Shown here in pieces: positions 45,825 through 56,074 of a DNA stretch of 64,000 nt (positions are counted from its first letter, which is position 1; every line of letters begins with the position of its first letter). The stretch lies in NCBI GenBank assembly GCA_022774755.1, contig JALFLK010000009.1, positions 62,001-126,000 on the forward strand, read 5' to 3'. The position numbers and the translations under genes are program-made. Below the pieces are notes generated by a model. That model saw only the letters and a program-made list of their open reading frames with translations, did no database searches and was not told the DNA's origin. The DNA is from a bacterium (lineage in GTDB: Bacteria > Bacillota > Clostridia > Oscillospirales > Acutalibacteraceae).

Positions 45825-46457
45825 ATGAACATTATTCTATTAGGTGCTCCCGGAGCAGGAAAAGGCACACAAGCCGCTGTTCTTTCCGAGCATTACAACA
45901 TTCCCACTATTTCCACAGGAAATATCATCAGAGAAGCGCTGAGAACCGGCACGGAGATGGGAAAGAAAGCAAAGTCTTATATGGATGCTGGACAGCTTGT
46001 CCCCGATGAAGTTGTTATCGGAATCGTTAAAGACAGACTTGCTGAGGACGACTGCAAGAATGGATTTATTCTTGACGGTTTTCCGAGAACCATTCCTCAG
46101 GCTGAGGCTCTGGACAAAATGGGCGTCAACATTGAATATGTAATTGATATTGAAGTTTCCGACGAGAGAATTATTAACCGTTTGTCCGGACGCCGTGTTT
46201 GCGAAAAGTGCGGCAGACCTTATCATTTGGTTAATCTTAAACCAAAGAAAGAGGGTATCTGCGACGCTTGCGGCGGCACCCTTGTTCAGCGCAAGGACGA
46301 CCACATTGATACAATCAAGAATCGTCTTGAGGTATATCACAAGGAAACTGAGCCTTTGGTTGATTATTACAAAAACCAGGGCAAGCTTCAGGTAGTTCAC
46401 GGCAGCGACAGCGTCGAAGACACTATGGCTGATATGATGAAGATATTCGAGGCTTGA
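45825..46457 (+). CDS. adk: Adenylate kinase
   Basis: 210 residues. Converts AMP and ATP to two ADP. P-loop GAPGAGKGTQ at 7-16, LDGFPRTIPQAEAL near 82, and a four-Cys zinc lid (CEKC near 127 and CDAC near 147), as in many Gram-positive enzymes. Confidence 0.98.
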   Translation: MNIILLGAPGAGKGTQAAVLSEHYNIPTISTGNIIREALRTGTEMGKKAKSYMDAGQLVPDEVVIGIVKDRLAEDDCKNGFILDGFPRTIPQAEALDKMGVNIEYVIDIEVSDERIINRLSGRRVCEKCGRPYHLVNLKPKKEGICDACGGTLVQRKDDHIDTIKNRLEVYHKETEPLVDYYKNQGKLQVVHGSDSVEDTMADMMKIFEA

Positions 46458-46458
46458 T

Positions 46459-47211
46459 ATGGTAGTAATCAGAACTTCCAGAGAGCTTGCGCTTATGAAA
46501 GAAGCGTGCAGGATTTCCGCAAACGCTTTAAAGCTTGCGGGAACAGCCGTTCAGCCGGGAGTTTCTACATTAGAAATAGATAATTTAGTCCGCAAGTATA
46601 TCGAGAAAGAGGGAGCGACTCCCTCGTTTCTCGGATACGGCGGCTTTCCGGGAAGCGCATGCATATCAGTGAACAATGTAGTTATCCATGGCATACCCAG
46701 TAAGAAATGCATACTTAAAGAGGGCGATATAGTCAGCGTTGATGTGGGAGCTTTCATCGACGGCTTTCACGGCGACAATGCCTACACTTTCCCCTGCGGA
46801 AAAATCAGCCCCGAAGCGCAGGCGTTGCTTGACGCTACAAAGGAGAGCCTCTATGAGGGAATAAAGGCGGCTCTTGCCGGCAATCGCATCGGCGATATAG
46901 GCAGTGCAGTTCAGAAGTATGTCGAAGATCGCAGTTACTCGGTGGTACGAGATTTTGTCGGCCACGGCGTAGGTGCGAAGTTACACGAAGATCCGGCAGT
47001 ACCAAATTACGGAACACCGGGAAGAGGTGTTCGCTTAGTGCCGGGTATGACAATAGCCATTGAACCTATGGTTACTGCAGGCGACTACCATGTCAAGGTG
47101 CTTGACGACGAATGGACAACGGTTACCGTTGACGGAAGTCTGGCGGCACATTTTGAACATTCCGTAGCTATTACGGCGGACGGTCCGAAAATTCTGACCA
47201 TACCCGATTAA
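46459..47211 (+). CDS. map: Methionine aminopeptidase, type I
   Basis: 250 residues, one base after adk. Removes the N-terminal Met. Metal ligands: Asp pair in VSVDVGAFIDGFHGDNAYTF, His in FVGHGVG, Glu in AIEPMV and FEHSVAI. Short type I form without the zinc-finger extension. Confidence 0.98.
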   Translation: MVVIRTSRELALMKEACRISANALKLAGTAVQPGVSTLEIDNLVRKYIEKEGATPSFLGYGGFPGSACISVNNVVIHGIPSKKCILKEGDIVSVDVGAFIDGFHGDNAYTFPCGKISPEAQALLDATKESLYEGIKAALAGNRIGDIGSAVQKYVEDRSYSVVRDFVGHGVGAKLHEDPAVPNYGTPGRGVRLVPGMTIAIEPMVTAGDYHVKVLDDEWTTVTVDGSLAAHFEHSVAITADGPKILTIPD

Positions 47212-47220
47212 GGTGGAGCT

Positions 47221-47460
47221 ATGGAGATTGTAAAGGGCAGCGTAGTTATAGCTAAAGCGGGCAGAGATAAAGGCAATATGTTTGTTGTGACAGATTTAGC
47301 CGAGGGTTTTGCTTATATTTCCGACGGAAAAAGCAGACCCGTTGAAAGACCGAAAAGGAAAAATCTGATGCACCTACAGCCAACCTCTGTGGTTTTAGCT
47401 GAAAACCTTGATACTAACCGTAAAATCAAAAAAGCCTTAAGTAATTTAAAAAACTCTTAA
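47221..47460 (+). CDS. KOW-domain RNA-binding protein (L14e/L24-like)
   Basis: 79 residues. KOW-type fold at the start ([20 protein letters not shown]) and a basic middle ([15 protein letters not shown]). Clostridia commonly carry such a gene between map and infA; it is not a canonical ribosomal protein of E. coli. Likely rRNA binding; role not established. Nine bases from map and 13 from infA. Confidence 0.88.
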   Translation: MEIVKGSVVIAKAGRDKGNMFVVTDLAEGFAYISDGKSRPVERPKRKNLMHLQPTSVVLAENLDTNRKIKKALSNLKNS

Positions 47461-47473
47461 TGGAGGTTATTGT

Positions 47474-47692
47474 ATGTCTAAACAGGACGTAATCGAGATA
47501 GAAGGTACTGTAACCGAGGCTTTGCCAAACGCTCAGTTTAAGGTAGAGCTTCCTAACGGACACGAAATTTTAGCAGTAATTTCCGGCAAACTGAGAATGA
47601 ACTTCATTCGTATTTTGCCCGGAGATAAGGTAACGGTGGAGATGAGTCCATACGACCTGACAAGAGGCAGAATTACTTGGAGAACCAAGTAA
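47474..47692 (+). CDS. infA: Translation initiation factor IF-1
   Basis: 72 residues, S1/OB fold beginning [20 protein letters not shown] and ending [16 protein letters not shown]. Binds the 30S A site during initiation. Confidence 0.98.
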   Translation: MSKQDVIEIEGTVTEALPNAQFKVELPNGHEILAVISGKLRMNFIRILPGDKVTVEMSPYDLTRGRITWRTK

Positions 47693-47732
47693 TAAAACCA
47701 AGTGTTATTTATTAGGAAAGGAATGATTATTG

Positions 47733-47846
47733 ATGAAAGTCAGACCTTCAGTAAAGAAAATGTGCGAAAAGTGCAAAGTTATCAAAAGAAAAGGTAAGAT
47801 TTTAGTAATCTGCGAAAACCCCAAGCACAAACAGCGCCAGGGCTGA
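47733..47846 (+). CDS. rpmJ: 50S ribosomal protein L36
   Basis: 37 residues beginning [15 protein letters not shown]. Zinc ligands Cys11, Cys14, Cys27 and His32 are intact, so this is the C+ form. Preceded by AGGAAAGGA. Confidence 0.96.
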   Translation: MKVRPSVKKMCEKCKVIKRKGKILVICENPKHKQRQG

Positions 47847-47907
47847 TAGCAGAAAAAACATTGGGCGTACGCCCGCAATATTTAAAATTATATGGAGGTG
47901 CAACTAA

Positions 47908-48276
47908 ATGGCTCGTATAGCAGGTGTTGACTTACCAAGAGATAAAAGAGTCGAAATCGGTTTGACATATATCTACGGTATCGGACGTAAAACTGCAAGT
48001 GACATTATTGCTGCAACAGGAGTAAATCCCGACACTCGTGTCAGAGATTTAACAGAAGATGATGTTTCAAAGCTCAGAGAATATATAGACCATAACTGTC
48101 GTGTAGAAGGTGACCTTCGCCGTGACATAGCTTTTGACATCAAAAGACTTATTGAAATCGGCTGTTACCGTGGTGTTCGTCACAGAAAAGGCTTACCCGT
48201 AAGAGGTCAGCGTTCAAAGACTAACGCTCGTACCCGCAAGGGACCACGCAAGACAATGGCTAACAAGAAGAAGTAA
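47908..48276 (+). CDS. rpsM: 30S ribosomal protein S13
   Basis: 122 residues beginning [20 protein letters not shown], ending in the basic [23 protein letters not shown] tail that touches P-site tRNA. A palindrome (GGGCGTACGCCC) lies in the 61-base gap after rpmJ. Confidence 0.98.
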   Translation: MARIAGVDLPRDKRVEIGLTYIYGIGRKTASDIIAATGVNPDTRVRDLTEDDVSKLREYIDHNCRVEGDLRRDIAFDIKRLIEIGCYRGVRHRKGLPVRGQRSKTNARTRKGPRKTMANKKK

Positions 48277-48290
48277 GGAGGGCAAGTCTT

Positions 48291-48692
48291 ATGGCAGCAC
48301 CAAAAGGTGGAAAAAAGGTTATTCGCCGCCGTCGTGAACGTAAGAATATTGAAAGAGGTCAGGCTCATATTCAGTCAACCTTTAACAATACAATAGTTAC
48401 AATTTCAGATACACAGGGTAATGCAGTGTCCTGGGCAAGCGCAGGAGAGCTGGGCTTCAGAGGTTCAAGAAAGTCAACTCCTTTTGCCGCTCAGTCAGCA
48501 GCAGAAACAGCAGCCAGGGCCGCTATGGAACACGGTATGAAATCCGTTGAAGTTTTCGTTAAGGGTCCCGGACAGGGCAGAGAAGCTGCAATCAGAGCAT
48601 TGCAGTCCGCAGGACTTGAAGTAACAATGATTAAGGATGTTACCCCAATTCCCCACAACGGATGCCGTCCTCCAAAGAGAAGACGTGTATAG
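48291..48692 (+). CDS. rpsK: 30S ribosomal protein S11
   Basis: 133 residues with [18 protein letters not shown] and the C-terminal [18 protein letters not shown]. Platform protein of the 30S subunit. Confidence 0.98.
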   Translation: MAAPKGGKKVIRRRRERKNIERGQAHIQSTFNNTIVTISDTQGNAVSWASAGELGFRGSRKSTPFAAQSAAETAARAAMEHGMKSVEVFVKGPGQGREAAIRALQSAGLEVTMIKDVTPIPHNGCRPPKRRRV

Positions 48693-48715
48693 TATAAAAA
48701 AAGGAGGAAATTTCT

Positions 48716-49318
48716 ATGGCTAAGAATATGCAGCCAATCGCAAAGCGTTGCAGAACACTTGGAATATCACCTGCCGTTATGGGTTACTCTAAGAAAAGTT
48801 CCAACAGAAACCCCGGCGGAAAAATGAGAAGAAAAAAGAGTGAATACAGCCTCCAGCTTACCGAGAAACAGAAGGTTAAGTTTATTTACGGTATTATGGA
48901 GAAGCAGTTCAGAGCTTACTACGAAAAGGCAGAAAAAGCAGAGGGAAAAACAGGCGCCGCTTTGCTGTCAATCATTGAGAGCAGACTGGACAATGTAGTA
49001 TTCAGACTGGGTCTTGCCGCTACAAGAAGAGAAGCAAGACAGCTTGTTAATCACGGACACTTTACCGTAAACGGTAAAAAAGTAAATATTCCTTCATACC
49101 TTGTAAAGGTCGGCGATGTTATTGAAGTTAAGGAGAAGAGCCGTTCAACAACAAGATTCAAGTCAATTGCTGACGGCGAAACAGCTGCAATGGCTGCTCC
49201 GAAATGGCTTCAGAAGGACGAAAGCCTCTTAGGCGGTAAGGTAATTGCTGCTCCTCAGAGAGAGGACATCGACTTCCCGGTAGAAGAACACCTTATTGTC
49301 GAGCTGTACTCCAAGTAA
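48716..49318 (+). CDS. rpsD: 30S ribosomal protein S4
   Basis: 200 residues. RLDNVVFRLGLAATRREARQ and VNHGHFTVNGKKVNIPSY make the S4 RNA-binding domain. It lacks the N-terminal zinc Cys set, as in the C- form. A GGCGGC/GCCGCC hairpin lies in the gap before rpoA. Confidence 0.97.
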   Translation: MAKNMQPIAKRCRTLGISPAVMGYSKKSSNRNPGGKMRRKKSEYSLQLTEKQKVKFIYGIMEKQFRAYYEKAEKAEGKTGAALLSIIESRLDNVVFRLGLAATRREARQLVNHGHFTVNGKKVNIPSYLVKVGDVIEVKEKSRSTTRFKSIADGETAAMAAPKWLQKDESLLGGKVIAAPQREDIDFPVEEHLIVELYSK

Positions 49319-49386
49319 TCCACTTAATAAAAAATCAGATTACACAAGCGGCGGCTTAATCGCCGCCTAATAAGGAGGATTCGCTA

Positions 49387-50340
49387 ATGATAGAGATAGA
49401 AAAGCCAAGAATCGAAACCGAAGAATTGTCTGAGGACGGAAGGTACGGCAGATTCGTTGTTGAACCCCTTGAGAGAGGTTTCGGCAACACATTGGGCAAC
49501 AGTTTAAGAAGAGTTCTGCTATCATCACTTGAGGGCGTTGCGGTTACATCTGTTAAGATTGACGGTGTATTACACGAATTTTCCACAATTCCAGGAGTTA
49601 AGGAAGATGTAACGGAGATTATTCTTAACCTGAAGAGCCTCGTTGCAAAGCTTCACGAAACAAGTCCCAAGGTAGTTGAGATTTCTGCCGAGGGTCCCTG
49701 CGAAGTTACAGCGTCGGCGATTCAGTGCGACAGCGAAGTAGAAATTCTTACACCGGATCTTCATATTGCAACTCTCGGCGATGACGCTAAGCTTAATATG
49801 GAGATAACCCTTGATAAGGGCAGAGGATATATTCCCGCAGAGCGCAACAAAATAATCAGCGGAAACAATGTAATTGGAGTTCTGCCTGTAGATTCCATCT
49901 ATACTCCGGTTATCAAGGTGAATTACACAGTCGATAACACCCGTGTTGGTCAGATAACCGACTACGACAAGCTTACTCTGGATGTTTGGACTAACGGCGT
50001 TATTAACGCTCAGGAGGCGGTTTCTCTTGCAGCCAAGGTACTTACAGAGCACCTTAACCTGTTTGTAAACCTTTCCGATAAGGGCTCCAACACAGAGATT
50101 ATGGTAGAAAAAGACGACAAAGGAAAGGAAAAGGTTCTGGAAATGACCATTGAAGAGCTTGACCTCTCTGTTCGTTCGTTTAACTGCCTGAAGCGTGCAG
50201 GAATCAATACGGTTGAAGATTTGACCAACAAAACCGAGGAAGATATGATGAAGGTTCGTAACCTTGGTCGCAAATCTCTTGAAGAGGTTGTGTATAAGCT
50301 TAATTCTCTCGGTTTCAGTCTTCAGAAGGAAGACGAATAA
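49387..50340 (+). CDS. rpoA: RNA polymerase alpha subunit
   Basis: 317 residues. N-terminal dimerisation domain (about 1-225, with [19 protein letters not shown]) and C-terminal DNA/activator domain (about 245-315, with [18 protein letters not shown] and [13 protein letters not shown]). Normal length and place in the alpha operon part. Confidence 0.98.
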   Translation: MIEIEKPRIETEELSEDGRYGRFVVEPLERGFGNTLGNSLRRVLLSSLEGVAVTSVKIDGVLHEFSTIPGVKEDVTEIILNLKSLVAKLHETSPKVVEISAEGPCEVTASAIQCDSEVEILTPDLHIATLGDDAKLNMEITLDKGRGYIPAERNKIISGNNVIGVLPVDSIYTPVIKVNYTVDNTRVGQITDYDKLTLDVWTNGVINAQEAVSLAAKVLTEHLNLFVNLSDKGSNTEIMVEKDDKGKEKVLEMTIEELDLSVRSFNCLKRAGINTVEDLTNKTEEDMMKVRNLGRKSLEEVVYKLNSLGFSLQKEDE

Positions 50341-50372
50341 TAACCTAATCAGACGGTAAAGGAGTGAACAAA

Positions 50373-50714
50373 ATGCCAGGTACAAGAAAATTGGGAAGAA
50401 CTACTGCCCAGAGAACCGCTATGCTCAGAGCTATGGTTACTTTCCTTTTTGAGAACGGCAAGATTGAAACAACAGTTACTCGTGCTAAAGAGGTATCCTC
50501 TATGGCTGAGAAATTTATAACAATCGCTAAGGAAAACAATCTTCACAACAAGCGTATGGTAATGTCTTTTGTCACAAAGGAAGATGTTGTTTACAAGCTT
50601 TTTGATGAAATTGCTCCAAAATATAAAGATACTAAGGGCGGATATACCCGTATTACAAAAATCGGACCTCGCCGTGGTGACGCCGCAGAGATGGCAGTAA
50701 TAGAGCTTATCTGA
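50373..50714 (+). CDS. rplQ: 50S ribosomal protein L17
   Basis: 113 residues from the ATG 8 bases after AAAGGAG. Begins [20 protein letters not shown]. Last gene of the superoperon; the usual following ecf transporter and truA genes are absent here. Confidence 0.97.
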   Translation: MPGTRKLGRTTAQRTAMLRAMVTFLFENGKIETTVTRAKEVSSMAEKFITIAKENNLHNKRMVMSFVTKEDVVYKLFDEIAPKYKDTKGGYTRITKIGPRRGDAAEMAVIELI

Positions 50715-50745
50715 TAAGCGCACAAATTAGTATAGCAAATTTATT

Positions 50746-50773
50746 CGGACGGAGATTTTCTCCGTCCGTTTTT
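50746..50773 (+). terminator. Terminator of the ribosomal superoperon
   Basis: A 10-bp perfect stem (CGGACGGAGA, TTT loop) followed by five T. Confidence 0.9.
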
Positions 50774-51254
50774 GCGTTTTTATGGATGGATTTTGACAGA
50801 TTCTTTGTTATGCGGGCAATACTCCGCAGGAGAGATGATGTCTTTTGTGGACAGCCTTGTAAGCTTTGAAAGTTTGTAAGAAAATATGTTAATTAGATAT
50901 TTAGTTTTTAATTAGATTTTAGTTTTTACTATAAGGCAAATACTATGAATTTTTGCTGATATTGAGCCCTTTTCAGAAAATGCGATAATATTTTAAAGCA
51001 GGTCATATTATAATTTAATTGGGTTTCCGTGTTTCGTAGAAATATCACCGGCATGTGGGAATTTTGCTGAAAATTTTATATACTGCTTAATCAGGAATTA
51101 GTATAAAACCGTTTTCTGCAAATCAGGTGCAATAATGAATACAAAAGATTTAGGATGAAAATATTACAAATAAGCAAAAAATGACAATAAAAATTAAAAA
51201 TTTCGATAATTAGAAAAAGTACACTAAAAATCATCTGCAAAATTTTATTTTTGC

Positions 51255-51283
51255 TTGAAATTAACAAATATATTTGCTATTAT
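51255..51283 (+). promoter_or_regulatory. Promoter of the glycogen operon
   Basis: TTGAAA, 17-nt spacer and TATTAT; about 45 bases of leader before the GTG start. Confidence 0.65.
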
Positions 51284-51330
51284 ATATATGGATGAATATA
51301 ATTTTTAGCCTTTAGGGAGGTATTTATATC

Positions 51331-53703
51331 GTGAATTACAATTTTAACGACCTTAGACCGGCGCTTAAACTGTTTCACGACGGAGATGCAGTCCGTGCAT
51401 ATGAGATTATGGGAGCACATCCTGCCCGGTGGGACGGCAGGCGGGGCTATGTATTCAGAGTTTGGGCGCCCAACGCCTTGTCAGTTTCTGTTGTCGGGGA
51501 TTTTAACGATTGGGATCCCCGTGCCGACTATATGTATAAGGTCGGTGATAAGGGAGTGTGGGAAGCGTTCATTGAGGGCGTTGAAGAATATACGGTGTAT
51601 AAGTATTGTGTAGAAACCGAGGATAGCCAAAAGCTGTTTAAGGCTGACCCTTATGCTTTTCATACTCAGACCAGACCTGATAATGGCTCACGGCTGTATA
51701 ATTTAGACAAGTATGCGTGGGGTGACGAGCAGTGGTTTAATTCACGGAATGTTACACAGCATAAGGATATGCCTCTGAATATTTACGAGGTTCACGCAGG
51801 TTCATGGAGAAGGTACGAAGACGGAAATTCTTTTAATTACATCAAGCTTGCAGAAGAGCTTGTACCTTATGTTAAGGAGATGGGCTATACCCATATTGAG
51901 CTTATGCCTATTACCGAATATCCCTACGACGGTTCATGGGGCTATCAGGTTACTGGGTATTTTGCGCCTACATCACGCTACGGCGAGCCCACAGACTTTA
52001 TGACCTTTGTTGACAAGTGCCACCAAAATAATATCGGCGTTATTATAGATTGGGTTCCGGCTCATTTTCCCAAGGACGATTTCGGACTTGGAAGATTTGA
52101 CGGCACCTGCTGTTATGAATATCCCGACCCCAGAAAAGGAGAGCACAAGGAATGGGGTACATATGTTTTTGATTATTCAAGATATGAGGTAATCAGCTTT
52201 TTGGTTTCAAGCGCAATGTTCTGGGTTGATAAGTATCATATTGACGGAATAAGAGTTGACGCCGTTGCCTCTATGCTTTATCTTGACTATAACCGCCGTG
52301 ACGGTCAGTGGGTAAAAAACGCAAAGGGCGGAAAAGAAAATCTTGAGGCGGTTGAATTTATAAAAAGGCTTAATACAGCCGTACATATGTATCATCCCTC
52401 CGTTATGATGATAGCCGAAGAAAGCACCTCTTGGCCGATGGTTTCAAAGCCAATTGATGAGGGCGGACTGGGATTTGACTACAAGTGGAATATGGGCTGG
52501 ATGAACGATATGCTTCACTATATGTCATTAGATCCTTTGTGGAGACCGTTTAACCACGATAATTTAACATTTAGCTTTTTGTACGCTTTTTCCGAGAATT
52601 TCATTTTACCTATTTCTCACGACGAAGTGGTTTACGGCAAAAAATCGTTGCTTGAAAAAATGCCCGGAAACGAAGACGAAAAATACGCCGGAGTAAGAGC
52701 TTTCGTTTCATATATGATGGCGCACCCCGGTAAAAAATTGATGTTTATGGGCGCAGAGATTGGTCAGCACGAGGAATGGAATACCGATTCCGAGCTTAAT
52801 TGGGGCGGATTGCAGGATGAAAAAAATGCAAAGCTCAACCGATTTTTCCGTGATATAAACAGGTTTTATGCAGAGCATACGGAGCTTTACGAAATAGATT
52901 TTGACTGGGACGGTTTTGACTGGATTCACCATGACGACTATGTTCAGAGCGTAATCGCTTTCAGGAGAATTGACAGGGCAGGCAACGATATAATCGCCGT
53001 ATGTAATTTTCAGCCGACAATTCGTGATAAATACTATGTGGGCGTGCCTAAGCGAGGTATTTACAAAGAAGTTTTTAATTCTGATGATGAAAAATACGGT
53101 GGAACAGGCGTGACAAACGGCAAGGAAATTATGACCGAGGATATGGCAATCCACGGCTGTAAGCAAGCGCTGTATCTTACTTTGCCTCCTTTAAGCGTTA
53201 TGTATTTCAAGTGCGAAAAGGTTGTTCCCAAGCCGAGAAAAAAGGTTACTCTTGAGGAAAAACTTAAAAAAGCCGGAAAGATTGGCAATAAAGCTATAAG
53301 CAAAGATAATACTGAGAAAGATAACTCTGCCGTTGCAAAGGATAAGCCTGCCGGAAGCAGCAAAGCAATAAAAAATAAAACAACAGAGGATAAACCGGAA
53401 AAAGCAACCGGCAGTTCATCCGATAAAAAGACATCGACAAAAGGCGCAGTTAAGTCCGAGCCAAAGGCAAATAAAAAGGCACCGACAAAAAGCGCAGTTA
53501 AGTCCGAGGCGGAGGCAAAAGCGTCGGCAAAGAAAAAGCCTGCCGAAAAGTCTTCGGCAAAAACCAAAGCAAAGGTGTCGCCTGAAACAAAATCAGGCGG
53601 TAAAGCCACAAAAAAGAAATCTGCAAAATCCGAAAAATCCGATGTATCAACAAAAACTAAACCGTCGAAAACAACCACCGACGGAAAAAATAAAAGCAAA
53701 TAA
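51331..53703 (+). CDS. glgB: 1,4-alpha-glucan branching enzyme with long basic C-terminal tail
   Basis: 790 residues, GTG start after AGGGAGG. CBM48-like N-domain (about 20-120), then GH13 catalytic barrel with nucleophile Asp310 in GIRVDAV, acid Glu363 in IAEES, and Asp431 in [14 protein letters not shown]. It adds alpha-1,6 branches to glycogen. The enzyme proper ends near residue 631 ([12 protein letters not shown]). Residues about 632-790 are a low-complexity Lys/Ala/Ser/Thr tail with repeats such as TKSAVKSE, which branching enzymes normally lack. The tail is in frame and uninterrupted, with the same codon style. Lead gene of glgB-glgC-glgD-glgA. Confidence 0.95.
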   Translation: MNYNFNDLRPALKLFHDGDAVRAYEIMGAHPARWDGRRGYVFRVWAPNALSVSVVGDFNDWDPRADYMYKVGDKGVWEAFIEGVEEYTVYKYCVETEDSQKLFKADPYAFHTQTRPDNGSRLYNLDKYAWGDEQWFNSRNVTQHKDMPLNIYEVHAGSWRRYEDGNSFNYIKLAEELVPYVKEMGYTHIELMPITEYPYDGSWGYQVTGYFAPTSRYGEPTDFMTFVDKCHQNNIGVIIDWVPAHFPKDDFGLGRFDGTCCYEYPDPRKGEHKEWGTYVFDYSRYEVISFLVSSAMFWVDKYHIDGIRVDAVASMLYLDYNRRDGQWVKNAKGGKENLEAVEFIKRLNTAVHMYHPSVMMIAEESTSWPMVSKPIDEGGLGFDYKWNMGWMNDMLHYMSLDPLWRPFNHDNLTFSFLYAFSENFILPISHDEVVYGKKSLLEKMPGNEDEKYAGVRAFVSYMMAHPGKKLMFMGAEIGQHEEWNTDSELNWGGLQDEKNAKLNRFFRDINRFYAEHTELYEIDFDWDGFDWIHHDDYVQSVIAFRRIDRAGNDIIAVCNFQPTIRDKYYVGVPKRGIYKEVFNSDDEKYGGTGVTNGKEIMTEDMAIHGCKQALYLTLPPLSVMYFKCEKVVPKPRKKVTLEEKLKKAGKIGNKAISKDNTEKDNSAVAKDKPAGSSKAIKNKTTEDKPEKATGSSSDKKTSTKGAVKSEPKANKKAPTKSAVKSEAEAKASAKKKPAEKSSAKTKAKVSPETKSGGKATKKKSAKSEKSDVSTKTKPSKTTTDGKNKSK

Positions 53704-53722
53704 GCGGGAGGTAAAACAAATA

Positions 53723-54934
53723 ATGTTCCCAAAACAAGAAGTAGTAGCAATGTTGCTGGCAGGTGGTCAGGGTTCAAGACTTGGCGTCCTGACCAAGAAA
53801 ATTGCGAAGCCGGCAGTTCCCTTTGGCGGCAAATACAGAATCATTGATTTTCCTTTGTCAAACTGCGTTAATTCAGGCATTGAGGCGGTCGGAATACTAA
53901 CCCAGTATCAGCCCCTTGAGCTGAACGAATACATAGGCAACGGCCAGCCATGGGATTTGGACGGTATGCATTCGGGCGTCAGCTGTTTAAGCCCTTATCA
54001 GGCTGTTGACGGCGCAGACTGGTACTCAGGAACGGCGAATGCAATTTATCAGAATATTGATTTTATCAATAGGTATAATCCTGAGTATGTTGTGATTTTG
54101 TCCGGCGACCATATTTATAAAATGGACTATAATCAGATGATTAAATTCCACAAAGAAAACGACGCAGCCTGCACAATAGCCGTTATTGATGTTCCTATGG
54201 AGGAAGCGTCAAGGTTCGGCATACTTAACACTAATGCCGACGGCTCAATCTATGAGTTTGATGAAAAGCCCGAACATCCCAAGAGCACCAATGCATCTAT
54301 GGGCATTTATGTGTTCAGCTGGAAAAAGCTCAAAAAGTATCTAATTGAGGATGCGGCAAATCCCGATTCCTCCAACGATTTCGGAAAAGACGTTCTTCCT
54401 GCAATGCTTAATTCAGGGGAGAGAATGTTTGCATATCCCTTTGAGGGCTACTGGAAAGACGTCGGCACAATCGACAGCCTTTGGGAGGCAAATATGGACT
54501 TGCTGGATCCCAATGTCACCCTGGATTTAACCGACATTTTCTCAAAAAATCCCATGATGCCGCCTCACTATATTGCAGACGAGGCAAAAATTCAGAATTC
54601 GCTTGTTGCCGATGGCTGTAATGTGTACGGAAATGTTGAATTTTCTATACTTTTTGCAGGCGTTAACATCGGAAAAGGCGCAACGGTAAATTCTTCGATT
54701 ATTATGCCGGGCGCAGTAATTGAGGACGGAGCAGTTGTTCAGTATGCAATAGTAGCCGAAAACACTGTTGTGGGCAAAAATGCAGTTATAGGTGAAAAGC
54801 CTGAAAATGTAGCAAACCGAGATGACTGGGGCGTTACCGTACTGGGAGATAATTTAAAAATCGGTGACAATACGGTGATTTTGCCAAAGTCTATGATAGA
54901 TAAAAATGTGGGGGTGAAGGACGATGAGGAATAA
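53723..54934 (+). CDS. glgC: Glucose-1-phosphate adenylyltransferase, catalytic subunit
   Basis: 403 residues from the ATG after GGGAGG; an upstream in-frame stretch overlaps the glgB tail and is not coding. Makes ADP-glucose, the glycogen precursor. Nucleotide loop [11 protein letters not shown] (11-21), [15 protein letters not shown] and the [18 protein letters not shown] segment are intact; the C-terminal half is a left-handed beta helix. Its last 11 bases overlap glgD, so the two subunits are made together. Confidence 0.97.
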   Translation: MFPKQEVVAMLLAGGQGSRLGVLTKKIAKPAVPFGGKYRIIDFPLSNCVNSGIEAVGILTQYQPLELNEYIGNGQPWDLDGMHSGVSCLSPYQAVDGADWYSGTANAIYQNIDFINRYNPEYVVILSGDHIYKMDYNQMIKFHKENDAACTIAVIDVPMEEASRFGILNTNADGSIYEFDEKPEHPKSTNASMGIYVFSWKKLKKYLIEDAANPDSSNDFGKDVLPAMLNSGERMFAYPFEGYWKDVGTIDSLWEANMDLLDPNVTLDLTDIFSKNPMMPPHYIADEAKIQNSLVADGCNVYGNVEFSILFAGVNIGKGATVNSSIIMPGAVIEDGAVVQYAIVAENTVVGKNAVIGEKPENVANRDDWGVTVLGDNLKIGDNTVILPKSMIDKNVGVKDDEE

Positions 54935-56030
54935 CGATGTTTTGGGAATAGTATTTTCCAATACCAATGAAGAAGCACTGTCCGAGCTTACCGCAAGGCG
55001 CACAACCGCCAGCGTGCCAATCGGCGGAAAGTACAGGATTATTGATTTTATACTCTCGGACCTTTCAAATGCCGGCATAAATAATGTAGGTATAATTACA
55101 AATAAGAATTATATGTCCCTTATGGACCATGTCGGTTCAGGCAAGGCTTGGGACCTTTCAAAAAGAAGAAGCGGACTGACGATTCTTCCGCCTTATGACG
55201 GCAAGGATTATTCCAATGTTCTGGAGATGCTTTACAACGCAAGGGGCTACCTTGAAAGCTGCCGTGAACAGTATGTTCTGATTTGCAACAGCAGTATCGT
55301 TTCTAATATGGATTTCGGCGAGGTAATTAAGTTCCACAGCGAAAAAGACGCCGATGTAACCGTTGTTTACGAAGAAATGCAGGCTCCTCAGGGCATAGAG
55401 CGTCCTATGATTCTGCGTGCAGGCGAAGACGGTAAAATTGACGAGATATTGATAACCCCCAATCCAACGGGAGTATGCAACATAACCTTCGGCACAATGC
55501 TGGTTGCAAAGGATTTGCTTCTTTCCATTGTAAAAGAGGAGCTGAGCTTAAACCACACAAATTATAAGAAGGTTATTCAGGAAGTTGTTTCGGAGTATAA
55601 TGTCTACGGATACAAGAACACCAATTACAGTGCGGCAATCACCTCAATTAAGGAATATTTTAATTTCAATATGGATTTAATGAATCCAAATGTAAGAGCA
55701 GAGCTGTTCAGCAGTGAAAGACCGATTTACACAAAAGTTCGTGACGATACACCCTGCCGCTACGGATTAAACTGCGAGGTCAAACGCTCTCTTATTTCGC
55801 AGGGCTGTGTAATTGACGGAACGGTTGAGAACTGTGTGCTTTCAAAGGGCGTACATATTGGCGAGGGCTCGGTTGTTAAAAACTGCATAATTATGCAGGA
55901 TACCGAAATAGGAAAAAATGTAAACCTAAGCTATGTTATTATAGATAAAGATGTAGTAATACAGGACGGAAGGTCGCTTATGGGTTACGAGTCCTATCCT
56001 ATCTACATTTCAAAAAGATCAAAAGTATAA
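54924..56030 (+). CDS. glgD: Glucose-1-phosphate adenylyltransferase, GlgD subunit
   Basis: 368 residues. Homologous to GlgC but the N-terminal nucleotide loop is degenerate ([17 protein letters not shown] in place of the GGxGxRL motif), while [19 protein letters not shown] is kept. In Gram-positive bacteria GlgD is a regulatory or helper subunit that raises GlgC activity. Overlap with glgC supports a stoichiometric complex. Confidence 0.95.
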   Translation: MRNNDVLGIVFSNTNEEALSELTARRTTASVPIGGKYRIIDFILSDLSNAGINNVGIITNKNYMSLMDHVGSGKAWDLSKRRSGLTILPPYDGKDYSNVLEMLYNARGYLESCREQYVLICNSSIVSNMDFGEVIKFHSEKDADVTVVYEEMQAPQGIERPMILRAGEDGKIDEILITPNPTGVCNITFGTMLVAKDLLLSIVKEELSLNHTNYKKVIQEVVSEYNVYGYKNTNYSAAITSIKEYFNFNMDLMNPNVRAELFSSERPIYTKVRDDTPCRYGLNCEVKRSLISQGCVIDGTVENCVLSKGVHIGEGSVVKNCIIMQDTEIGKNVNLSYVIIDKDVVIQDGRSLMGYESYPIYISKRSKV

Positions 56031-56074
56031 ATTAACAAAGACCGAAAAATCGGTTTTGTCAGGAGGTAAATAAT

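Larger units (their letters stand above)
50715..51330. other. Intergenic region rplQ/glgB
   Basis: This 616-base AT-rich gap begins with the superoperon terminator and ends with the glgB promoter. Short ORFs inside lack ribosome-binding sites, and I see no tRNA, riboswitch or repeat shared with the rest of the window. Confidence 0.55.

Noticed and set aside
49569-50385. 271-residue minus-strand frame over rpoA
   Set aside because: Shadow of rpoA; Cys- and Tyr-rich with no ribosome-binding site.
53061-53777. 238-residue minus-strand frame opposite the glgB tail
   Set aside because: A long Phe/Leu/Val frame is expected opposite Lys/Ala-rich codons; it has no gene signals.
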